A DNA stretch of 13,149 nucleotides, taken from Candidatus Stahliibacteriota bacterium. Lineage in GTDB: Bacteria; Hydrothermota; Tepidihabitantia; SM23-42. The notes beneath the pieces were generated by a model. It made no database searches. It was given only the letters and a program-made list of their open reading frames with translations, and was not told the DNA's origin. The stretch spans positions 1 through 13,149 of the forward strand of contig DAOVBK010000015.1 of NCBI GenBank assembly GCA_030670605.1, in the 5' to 3' direction. A program made the position numbers and the translations under genes. The number at the start of each line of letters is the position of its first letter. The stretch's first letter is position 1. Of the stretch, positions 1 to 6,053 are shown piece after piece.

Positions 1-239
1 GTCAGGTACACACTCGTCTTGACGACCGATGATATGTCAGCGCCTGCGGCTTCCAGTATTGCCTTCAGATTGTGCAGGACCTGTTCAGTCTGGGCAGTTA
101 TGTCTCCCTCAACCATTGTATTTGTGCCTGGTTGGAGTGCAATCTGCCCGGCGGTGAAAACGAAATTCCCTGCTTTCACTGCTTGCGAATACGGTCCTAT
201 TGCTTCAGGTGCATCTTTTGTTGAAATGATCTTCTTCAT
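1..239 (-). CDS. ridA: RidA/YjgF/UK114-family enamine/imine deaminase, 3' end outside window
   Basis: The first 79 codons are present and the C-terminal third lies outside the window. RidA hydrolyses reactive enamine/imine intermediates, such as 2-aminoacrylate released by PLP enzymes, in the cytosol as a homotrimer. The translation begins [20 protein letters not shown], and the [11 protein letters not shown] segment, the following FTAGQIAL strand and the LKAILEAAG helix are typical of the family. The substrate-carboxylate-binding arginine (near residue 105 in characterised members) is in the missing part, so activity cannot be judged. The start is ATG at 239-237, preceded by an AGGAGC ribosome-binding site about 6 nt upstream. 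Its ATG overlaps the stop of the SPOR gene (ATGA, 236-239), so the two are probably translationally coupled on one mRNA. Family assignment is firm; which RidA subgroup is open. Confidence 0.93.
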   Translation of the reverse strand, partial: MKKIISTKDAPEAIGPYSQAVKAGNFVFTAGQIALQPGTNTMVEGDITAQTEQVLHNLKAILEAAGADISSVVKTSVYL

Positions 240-1531
240 GGTGTGCTCCTCGTTATTATTCCATCTTCAAATACATAGGTGGTTGTGCCGACACTAAATT
301 CAGTACGTTCGGTGCGATGAATTCTCTCTTGAAAGACAAACCAACCGTTGAGGCCTGTACGCTCAATAAGATTGAGTGCATCTACCTTACTTGAGAAACC
401 GCCGAGCTTAACACGATACAATTCACTCGTATCAATATATACTGGCAGTCCTGTCTGCCTCAGCGCGTCGTAGCTATTCTGTGCATTTTCTGTTGTGGCA
501 AAAGCGCCAATTTGAATATACCAGAGCGAATCTGTATCCATATGGTCTACATACTGGACAGCAATTGGGATTTCCTCCTTTTCTTTCCTGAGGATGTCAA
601 CATGCCCTGTTTGTAGTTCAATTGCGTAGAAGGTTTGGAGCGTATCTATGACAATGGCATACTCTGTTTCGTCTGCTCGTTCTTGTACTAATCGTATCAA
701 CTGTCTGCCAAGTTCGATGAATTGCTGTGGCCGTAGTGTTAGAGGATCACAAATCAGTACTCCCTGTTTGCTTAACGCGACAAGTTTGTCAGTGCTCTGT
801 ACATGAACAATGTCCGCAGGCAGAAAATCAGTGATTCGACCTGTTGCGTCTATGGAGAAAAAACCGTTTTCATTGCTGAGTAAATAACCATTATCTGTTT
901 GTGTGAACCAGTGTGCGTTCACATCTGTTGTTAAGCTTTCCTTCTTATGAAGGAAAGCATCGAAGGTAGTGATTTTATTAGATACATCGAGGACCTTCAT
1001 TGTTCGTGTGAGACAGTCACATTCGTAGTAGACAACTTTGTCCAGAGTCAGCCGGCGGGACACTTCGCCTGTTTGGACATCGAGTATTGTTAGTTTACTC
1101 TTGCTGCCTGAATCCGAAATGAGGTAGAGCACATCATGTGATGGTGGTTTAAAATGCTCTGGTACGCGGAGAGGTCGGTTGTCTCCACGCTCAGTGCCAA
1201 TGCCAGCCGTATACGCGAGTTTACTTTTGTCGATGAGGATTATCTCATCGGCAGTAATGAGGGCGATGTTCGTACTGCTTGTGGTCATATAGTTGAATCG
1301 CTGCGGAAGGGGAATTCGGTCATAGATCGACAGATCATTAACATCCAGCTTATAGAGCATACGTGGTGTTAAAACATAGAGAAAGTCATCAACATAGTAA
1401 TCTGTAACGATTTCAGATAAGGTCCTTTCACGTACTATAAAATCATTCAGATTTACCTGCCAGATTGTGGAATCAATGATGACGGGCTCAAACATTGACA
1501 GTAGGTACATACATACGCAGAAGTGGAACAT
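236..1531 (-). CDS. SPOR-domain exported protein with a long beta-rich N-terminal region
   Basis: About 431 residues. A hydrophobic N-terminus is followed by about 300 residues of alternating short strands and turns (for example [20 protein letters not shown] and [15 protein letters not shown]), which resembles a WD40/PQQ-like propeller; the propeller is my inference. The C-terminal part, about residues 335-402, is a SPOR domain: [16 protein letters not shown], then [21 protein letters not shown] domains bind denuded peptidoglycan glycan strands, often at the division septum. A tail of about 25 residues follows. The start is uncertain. TTG at 1567 would add 12 hydrophobic residues and give a longer membrane segment, but it has no ribosome-binding site and lies in the probable -35 element, so ATG 1531 is chosen. 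No Shine-Dalgarno precedes 1531 either. It overlaps ridA by ATGA. The SPOR call is solid; the role of the rest is unknown. Confidence 0.82.
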   Translation of the reverse strand: MFHFCVCMYLLSMFEPVIIDSTIWQVNLNDFIVRERTLSEIVTDYYVDDFLYVLTPRMLYKLDVNDLSIYDRIPLPQRFNYMTTSSTNIALITADEIILIDKSKLAYTAGIGTERGDNRPLRVPEHFKPPSHDVLYLISDSGSKSKLTILDVQTGEVSRRLTLDKVVYYECDCLTRTMKVLDVSNKITTFDAFLHKKESLTTDVNAHWFTQTDNGYLLSNENGFFSIDATGRITDFLPADIVHVQSTDKLVALSKQGVLICDPLTLRPQQFIELGRQLIRLVQERADETEYAIVIDTLQTFYAIELQTGHVDILRKEKEEIPIAVQYVDHMDTDSLWYIQIGAFATTENAQNSYDALRQTGLPVYIDTSELYRVKLGGFSSKVDALNLIERTGLNGWFVFQERIHRTERTEFSVGTTTYVFEDGIITRSTP

Positions 1532-1539
1532 GATGGTTA

Positions 1540-1567
1540 ATAATAGGGCGATTGCTTGAAAAATCAA
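1540..1567 (-). promoter_or_regulatory. Probable sigma70-type promoter for the SPOR-ridA operon
   Basis: Read on the minus strand, TTGATT (1567-1562) is followed after 16 nt by TATTAT (1545-1540). The expected transcription start, about 7 nt past the -10, falls near 1533, one or two bases before ATG 1531. The -35 is only a 4/6 match. An inverted repeat (GCTTGA, 3-nt loop, TCAAGC; 1555-1569) overlaps the -35 and could be an operator or chance. Confidence is moderate because the same spacing recurs at other promoters in the window. Confidence 0.45.
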
Positions 1568-1581
1568 GCGTTATTTTGCTG

Positions 1582-1609
1582 TTGACTTTAATGCCAAATT
1601 AGCTAGAAT
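1582..1609 (+). promoter_or_regulatory. Sigma70-type promoter for the TPR lipoprotein operon
   Basis: TTGACT (1582-1587), a 16-nt spacer and TAGAAT (1604-1609). Predicted transcription starts near 1616, leaving a leader of about 13 nt that contains the GGAGG ribosome-binding site (1619-1623) for ATG 1629. This rules against ATG 1614 as the start, because that codon overlaps the predicted transcript start. The promoter is divergent from the SPOR promoter, and the two -35 elements lie about 15 bp apart. Confidence 0.6.
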
Positions 1610-1628
1610 TGACATGAAGGAGGAAATA

Positions 1629-2840
1629 ATGAAGAAATTGCTTCTGCTGGGTCTTATTATGCTGTTCGTTGCGTGTCCATCGCCGCAAAAAAATACGGCT
1701 ATGATTGCCATACGAGATGGAGATTATGCGCGCGCAAAAGAGCAGATACTTATTGGCCTTCAAGAGACACCTGATGACTATGAACTGTATATGCTCCTTA
1801 TGAAGGCAGAGATCGGGCTTTCTCAATGGATCGCTGCAACTGAGGCGTATCAGCGTGGCGAAGCTATTGATTCGGTCAAATCAATGAACTGGCTACTGGA
1901 TGATACGAGGAATGTTTCTGTGTTCTGGCAAGCATTTTACAATGCGGCGTTTGCCCAGATGGGTGACAAGGGATATGAAGATGCGTTGCAGAATCTTGCG
2001 CACTGTAAAGTCCTCGATCCAGATCGGGTTGACGTGTATATTCTCGAAGGAGGCATCTATGGTGAACTGAACAACACAGAGATGGCTCGAAAGGCGTACA
2101 GTGCCGCATTGAGCATAGACCCAGACAATCCTGAAGCATATTTACTCGTTGGCAAGGCGTTTTTTGAAAAAGGAGATTACGATTCAGCAATGGTCAAATT
2201 CAATGCTGCGACGGAGAATTATGAACCGAAGTACGATCGAATAAACCGCGTACTTTTCCAAAACGTTCCTGAAATCGACAATGCACTGAAACACCAAATC
2301 CTTAGATTATGGAAGGACAATAAGACACAAGAACTTGACGAGGTAGTGAAGGTGAGACTTGGATTTGATGGTGGCATCAATGCGCACAAGAGGAACGTCG
2401 AAACATTTTACAAGACAACAGATGGTATCGCGCAGTCGTACTACTGGTTGAGTCTGACATACCGTAAGCTAAAGAATAATGACCGTGCATTGCAGAATCT
2501 GACAAAGAGTCTTGACTATATGCCGGACGACCTCGATGCACTGTTTTTCACTGGCGAACTTCTGGTAATGGATAAGAAGTACGAAGACGCGATCAGTTAT
2601 TTCACACAAATAACAGCATTGCAAAAAGATGATCTATATGCGTGGTTCTACACAGGTGTATGTCACCAGCAACTCAAGAATTACCAAAAAGCCATTGACA
2701 TATATGAGGGCAAAGTTCTTGCACTTGATCCGAATAATAGTGATGCCATGACAAACCTTGCGTTCGTATATCGTGAACTGGGGAACAACAAGAAATCACT
2801 TGAGTATCTAATGAAAGTTGAAGCACTGCAAAAGGAGTAG
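1629..2840 (+). CDS. TPR-repeat lipoprotein
   Basis: About 403 residues. The N-terminus MKKLLLLGLIMLFVAC is a lipoprotein-type signal with Cys16 as the likely lipidated residue; the lipobox is imperfect, with Phe at -3. Helical TPR units follow in two blocks: about residues 24-205 (for example AYLLVGKAFFEKGDYDSAMV) and about 270-400, the latter with at least three clear repeats (SYYWLSLTYRKLKNNDRAL, AWFYTGVCHQQLKNYQKAI, AMTNLAFVYRELGNNKKSL). The stretch between the blocks, about residues 206-265, lacks TPR signatures. TPR lipoproteins usually act as scaffolds in the periplasm or at a membrane; the partner is unknown. The start is ATG 1629, with AAGGAGG 5 nt upstream; an ATG at 1614 would place this Shine-Dalgarno inside the coding region. 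The next gene begins 2 nt after the stop, and its ribosome-binding site (AAAGGAG) lies in the last codons here, so the pair is probably coupled. Confidence 0.88.
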   Translation: MKKLLLLGLIMLFVACPSPQKNTAMIAIRDGDYARAKEQILIGLQETPDDYELYMLLMKAEIGLSQWIAATEAYQRGEAIDSVKSMNWLLDDTRNVSVFWQAFYNAAFAQMGDKGYEDALQNLAHCKVLDPDRVDVYILEGGIYGELNNTEMARKAYSAALSIDPDNPEAYLLVGKAFFEKGDYDSAMVKFNAATENYEPKYDRINRVLFQNVPEIDNALKHQILRLWKDNKTQELDEVVKVRLGFDGGINAHKRNVETFYKTTDGIAQSYYWLSLTYRKLKNNDRALQNLTKSLDYMPDDLDALFFTGELLVMDKKYEDAISYFTQITALQKDDLYAWFYTGVCHQQLKNYQKAIDIYEGKVLALDPNNSDAMTNLAFVYRELGNNKKSLEYLMKVEALQKE

Positions 2841-2842
2841 TA

Positions 2843-3841
2843 ATGAATATTAAGGCAACAGAAGGTTGGCTTAACGTTCTCATTATTATCGGAGTTTTAG
2901 CACTTCTATTCGTCGTTGGATATCCTCAGTATAAGGAATCACAACCTTCCAAAGTAAGGTTTGGCGTTGATAGATCATACAGCTCAGTACCGTTCTACGT
3001 CGCGCATGAGGATACCACACGGCGGTATTTTGCAATCGAAAAAATTGAACCAGAGTTTATCGAAATTACTGGTGACCCCCTGCAAGGCTTGAAAGATGGT
3101 CTTTACGATGTGGCGGCAGTTCCGTGGTACTGGCTTATTATTTCGCCGGCACTGAACGGAGATACGCTGAAAGCATTTGGTGCTGTTGAACTAAAGACTG
3201 GTAAGGCGCTCGATGGTATTATCGTGCCCGAGAAATCACGAATCACTACCCTGCGGGATTTGCGCCGTAAACGTCTTGGATATCTTGTACAGGATGAGTA
3301 CATTGTGAATCTGTTGCTGACAAGAATACAGCAGGAGATCGACATTACTGATATCGAGAAAACGCCGCTTGAGCCAGAAGAGATATATACGGCATTTGAG
3401 GACAAGAAAGTTGATGCTCTTTACCTTCTCGACCCCTATCGCGGATATATGGTGTACTTAGGTAACAGGTCAATGTATGAGGGATTAATATCCTCCTACA
3501 TAATTCCGTCTATGCCGTATGCGGCAATTGTGATGCGCACGAACTATGTGAAAGAAGAAGAGCGCTTGGCAGCAATACGTGTGAAAAATGCGGTTGACGC
3601 CGCGCTCAGTTATCTCACGAGAAACCCGGATATCGCAAAGAATTACATGATCAATACCCATGATTGGCCCAGCGATGGCGCGCTCACATTGAATATGAGA
3701 ACGCCGGAGTATCAACGGCTCTCAGAAATCAATGTGAAGAATGTTGAATACCTGCAGACCACGCTTGTGCAGATGGGTATTGGCACGTGCGGCATTAAGC
3801 CCAACGAGTTCTTATTCACGAAGATTGATTTTGCAAGATAA
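2843..3841 (+). CDS. Membrane-anchored NMT1/SsuA-like substrate-binding protein
   Basis: 332 residues. A hydrophobic segment at about 11-29 (NVLIIIGVLALLFVVGY) acts as signal anchor or uncleaved signal peptide. The rest resembles type 2 periplasmic binding proteins of the NMT1/THI5/SsuA class: KVRFGVDRSYSSVPFYVAHE (about 37-56), then LQGLKDGLYDVAAVPW, the position where these proteins read 'dG.xDva'. A second lobe has TTLRDLRRKRLGY and EIYTAFEDKKVDALYLLDPY, which match the 'l.dLkGk.vg' and 'aaf.sGkvDA.....P' patterns of the family. Such proteins deliver sulfonates, nitrate/taurine-like compounds or thiamine precursors to ABC importers. No permease or ATPase gene lies nearby, so the ligand and whether it serves a transporter at all are unknown. 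It follows the TPR lipoprotein by 2 nt, which suggests a shared envelope function. Confidence 0.75.
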   Translation: MNIKATEGWLNVLIIIGVLALLFVVGYPQYKESQPSKVRFGVDRSYSSVPFYVAHEDTTRRYFAIEKIEPEFIEITGDPLQGLKDGLYDVAAVPWYWLIISPALNGDTLKAFGAVELKTGKALDGIIVPEKSRITTLRDLRRKRLGYLVQDEYIVNLLLTRIQQEIDITDIEKTPLEPEEIYTAFEDKKVDALYLLDPYRGYMVYLGNRSMYEGLISSYIIPSMPYAAIVMRTNYVKEEERLAAIRVKNAVDAALSYLTRNPDIAKNYMINTHDWPSDGALTLNMRTPEYQRLSEINVKNVEYLQTTLVQMGIGTCGIKPNEFLFTKIDFAR

Positions 3842-3843
3842 TT

Positions 3844-4137
3844 CCGGTCGTGATAGACGGGGAGCTAGCGGTGCCTTGAAATCCCGTATGGGATGACCCG
3901 AAATCCGCTTATGCGGGGTCGAATACTTCATATGAGTCAGTGTTCTGAGGGGCAACAGTAAGGAGTTGAATAGTGTTGAGGATCGGGTCTCATGATGGTA
4001 CCGCCTACAAACTCCGTCAGGTCTGGAAAGAAGCAGCGGTACGTAGGCACGGGCTGGTTATGAGGAAGCCTGGTCTGAGCTTTTCGTCTTACTGTTCCTG
4101 AGAGAACTGGCGAAGGGAGCTGCACGACCGGTTTTTT
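3844..4137 (+). ncRNA. ffs: Large bacterial SRP RNA with Alu domain
   Basis: RNA scaffold of the signal recognition particle; with Ffh it targets membrane and secreted proteins to the Sec translocon. The 5' part GGGGAGCTAGCGGTGCC (3859-3875) matches Bacillus-type scRNA. Two Alu hairpins follow (ATCCC-GTAT-GGGAT, 3881-3894; CCGC-TTAT-GCGG, 3905-3916). The Ffh-binding helix 8 is at 4016-4037: GTCAGG then AGCAGC around a GGAA tetraloop (4025-4028), closed by CCG/CGG outside. The usual CC..GG pairs next to the tetraloop are CT..AG here, a compensated change. The ends pair perfectly over 9 bp (CCGGTCGTG 3844-3852 with CACGACCGG 4123-4131) and a T6 run follows. The exact mature ends are not visible. 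Location just upstream of dnaX is as in Bacillus. A weak GATAAT at 3837-3842, in the last codons of the preceding gene, may be its -10. Confidence 0.95.
4123..4137 (+). terminator. 3' arm plus U-tract ending the SRP RNA
   Basis: CACGACCGG (4123-4131) followed directly by TTTTTT (4132-4137). There is no good local hairpin. The 5' partner is the first bases of the RNA at 3844-3852, so the closing helix of the SRP RNA itself appears to serve as terminator stem. Bacillus scRNA also ends in a closing stem followed by a T-run. Confidence 0.6.
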
Positions 4138-4143
4138 AGGATA

Positions 4144-4178
4144 CAGGGCTCAGGAATCAGGGCTTAGGGTTTGGGATT
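4144..4178 (+). repeat. Degenerate heptanucleotide array upstream of dnaX
   Basis: Read in steps of seven from 4144: CAGGGCT, CAGGAAT, CAGGGCT, TAGGGTT, then TGGGATT slightly out of register. It lies between the SRP RNA terminator and the dnaX start and codes for nothing visible. A perfect mirror repeat, GAGCGAAGCGAG (4182-4193), follows directly. Its last bases provide the GAGG ribosome-binding site of dnaX. The unit length equals that of the tract after dnaX, but the sequence differs. Confidence 0.5.
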
Positions 4179-4199
4179 TCCGAGCGAAGCGAGGGTATT

Positions 4200-5627
4200 G
4201 TGATTCATCGTGTCATATCGCTGAAATACCGTCCACAAAATCTTGATGAGCTGACCGGTCAGGCTCACATTGTGATGTCGCTTAAAGGAGCGATAAAAAG
4301 TGGGCGTATCGGTCATGCCTTTCTATTTGCCGGACCGCGTGGCGTTGGGAAAACAACGACTGCACGCATACTTGCCAAGAGTCTTAACTGCGTTGAAGGT
4401 CCAACCGTACATCCATGTCAGAAGTGCCAGTCGTGCCGTGAGATCACAATAAGCAGAAGCATAGATGTGGTTGAGATTGACGGTGCGTCAAACCGCGGCA
4501 TTGACGAGATACGGAACCTCCGGGAAGGAGTACGGTATTCACCGCTGCATGGTCGGCATAAGATATACATCATTGACGAAGTGCATATGCTTACTGAGCA
4601 AGCTTTCAACGCTCTATTAAAGACACTTGAGGAACCACCACGTAACGTCGTCTTCGTTTTTGCTACAACCGACCCAACAAAAGTTCCTGCAACCATACTA
4701 TCACGCTGTCAGCGATTTGTGTTCAAGCGCCTTTCCCTGCAGGAAATCACAGCGAGGCTTCGTACGATTGCCGAGAAAGAAAAGATTCAGATAGCAGACC
4801 GTGCACTCCATTACATCGCCATCCGCGCAGATGGCAGCATTCGTGATGGTGAGAGCATTCTCGAACAACTGGTTTCCTTTGTCGAAGGCGAAATAACAGA
4901 AGAAGACGTTTTTCAATTGGTTGGATTTCTAGCGATCGATTATTATGCGGAGTTACTCGATCTCATTCTCGCCGGAGATTTGGGTAAGGTCATTGCACTC
5001 CTCAACCGAGGAATTGAGGACGGAGCAGCGCCGCTTGAAATCTATCGAGGGTTTACGGGCTACCTGCGTATGATGCTCTTAGTGAAGGCAAATGTGTCCG
5101 AGGAATTCATCGACCTCGATGAAAAGGAACGTACAATACTCAAGAAAATCCCTCTGAGCGAAACAGAGATTATTGGTATGTTGGAGACATGTTTGCGATT
5201 TGAGGATTCAATACGACGGTCTACGAATAGCCGTGTTGCTGCAGAGCTTTTCTTGAGTCAACTCGTGCTTCCTCGTATACAGACCGCATCACAGGCTGTC
5301 CAAACCACGTCAAAGGCGCATGCAGCACACCGGGATGCGTCAGCGCTTGGCGAACATCTTGCCGAATATTTGCAGGAAAAGAGTCCCACATTAGCAGGTA
5401 TCATAAGAAGAGCAGAGGTGAAGAAACAGGGTAATGATATCGCCATTGTTGCAGACAGCGATTTCTCAAAGGAACAGATTCTTGGTAACAAGAAAAGCGT
5501 TGAGCAGATACTGAAGAAACTCACTGGCACTGATGCAGCGCTCACGGTTGAAGTTGCTCGGTCAGGGCAAGAAGATGATATCATCAACACGCTGAAGGTG
5601 ATGTTTGATGGCGAAGAGGTTCGGTAA
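4200..5627 (+). CDS. dnaX: DNA polymerase III clamp-loader subunit gamma/tau
   Basis: 475 residues. It is the ATPase of the replicative clamp loader, which opens and places the beta sliding clamp on DNA. Features in order: YRPQNLDELTGQ near the N-terminus, Walker A GPRGVGKT (45-52), a zinc-binding set Cys64, Cys73, Cys76, Cys79, Walker B IIDEVH (124-129), sensor 1/arginine finger SRC (168-170), a sensor 2 region GSIRDGESILEQ (212-223), then the helical oligomerisation domain to about 360. The C-terminal 110 residues include a small alpha/beta segment (NDIAIVADSDFSKEQILGN). It is shorter than E. coli tau (643) or the Bacillus protein (563), so the DnaB- and Pol III-binding tail is reduced. I saw no obvious slippery site for a tau/gamma frameshift. 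The start is GTG 4200, placed at the expected homologous position, with GAGG about 5 nt upstream. The neighbours ffs and ybaB are conserved in many bacteria. Confidence 0.96.
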   Translation: MIHRVISLKYRPQNLDELTGQAHIVMSLKGAIKSGRIGHAFLFAGPRGVGKTTTARILAKSLNCVEGPTVHPCQKCQSCREITISRSIDVVEIDGASNRGIDEIRNLREGVRYSPLHGRHKIYIIDEVHMLTEQAFNALLKTLEEPPRNVVFVFATTDPTKVPATILSRCQRFVFKRLSLQEITARLRTIAEKEKIQIADRALHYIAIRADGSIRDGESILEQLVSFVEGEITEEDVFQLVGFLAIDYYAELLDLILAGDLGKVIALLNRGIEDGAAPLEIYRGFTGYLRMMLLVKANVSEEFIDLDEKERTILKKIPLSETEIIGMLETCLRFEDSIRRSTNSRVAAELFLSQLVLPRIQTASQAVQTTSKAHAAHRDASALGEHLAEYLQEKSPTLAGIIRRAEVKKQGNDIAIVADSDFSKEQILGNKKSVEQILKKLTGTDAALTVEVARSGQEDDIINTLKVMFDGEEVR

Positions 5628-5634
5628 TATGTGA

Positions 5635-5693
5635 GAAGTAAGAAGTAGGAAATAAGAAGTAGGAAGTAGGAAGTAGGAAGTAAGAAGTAAGAA
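5635..5693 (+). repeat. Tandem heptanucleotide repeat, unit GAAGTAR
   Basis: Eight consecutive 7-bp units from 5635 to 5690 (GAAGTAA, GAAGTAG, GAAATAA, three GAAGTAG, two GAAGTAA), plus a partial ninth. Only one unit departs from GAAGTAR. It starts 7 bp after the dnaX stop, in the 139-bp gap before ybaB. The rest of that gap holds a small inverted repeat (CTGGG-6-CCCAG, 5701-5716) without a T-run, and then the ybaB ribosome-binding site. Function is unknown; slipped-strand expansion is a likely origin. Confidence 0.9.
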
Positions 5694-5766
5694 CTTGGTT
5701 CTGGGTAGATGCCCAGGAAGCTGGCAGAAGAATTTGTATGATGACAACAATTAGGGGAGAAGCAGG

Positions 5767-6051
5767 GTGAAAAACATCATGCAGGAAGCGCAAAAATTGC
5801 AGGCAAAATTAATGGAAGAACTGCAAAAAATCAAAGTAGAAGGTTCTGCTGGTGGTGGTATGGTTGTCATCGAAATGGACGGTCAGCAAAATGTCATTTC
5901 TGTGAAGATAGAACCCCAGGTTCTTGAAGAAAAGGACATATCTATGCTCGAAGATCTTGTTTTGGCGGCATTCAATGACGCAAAGACAAAGGTAGCCGAC
6001 AAGACAAAAGAAAGTTTCAAAACAATCACTGGATTTCCCCTTCCTACGTAG
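5767..6051 (+). CDS. ybaB: YbaB/EbfC-family nucleoid-associated protein
   Basis: 94 residues. A small dimeric DNA-binding protein of the YbaB/EbfC family, which coats DNA and is very often encoded next to dnaX. The N-terminal helix (IMQEAQKLQAKLMEELQKI, about 4-22) is followed by the family's Gly-rich turn and strand (GSAGGGMVVIEMDGQQNVISV), then VLEEKDISMLEDLVLAAFNDA and a C-terminal helix ending in FPLP. Length matches the family. The GTG start at 5767 has AGGGGAG 7 nt upstream; ATG 5779 is a possible but poorly placed alternative. It probably shares the dnaX transcript. The usual next gene, recR, is absent: a convergent gene ends 2 bp later. Confidence 0.93.
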   Translation: MKNIMQEAQKLQAKLMEELQKIKVEGSAGGGMVVIEMDGQQNVISVKIEPQVLEEKDISMLEDLVLAAFNDAKTKVADKTKESFKTITGFPLPT

Positions 6052-6053
6052 TA

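Noticed and set aside
19..297. Plus-strand frame of 92 codons at the left edge
   Set aside because: It is antisense to the clear RidA coding sequence and resembles no known protein.
1614..1628. ATG 1614 as start of the TPR lipoprotein
   Set aside because: It would put AAGGAGG inside the coding region, add charged residues ahead of the signal peptide, and overlap the predicted transcription start.
5635..5693. CRISPR array
   Set aside because: The unit is 7 bp with no spacers, and no cas genes are nearby.
5701..5716. Hairpin CTGGG-6-CCCAG as dnaX terminator
   Set aside because: The stem is only 5 bp and no T-run follows; ybaB probably shares the transcript.
5562..5793. Two minus-strand frames with repeated TSYFLLP heptapeptides
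   Set aside because: They are the 7-bp GAAGTAR array read backwards: three units equal 21 nt, so any frame gives a repeated heptapeptide. They also run into dnaX and ybaB.
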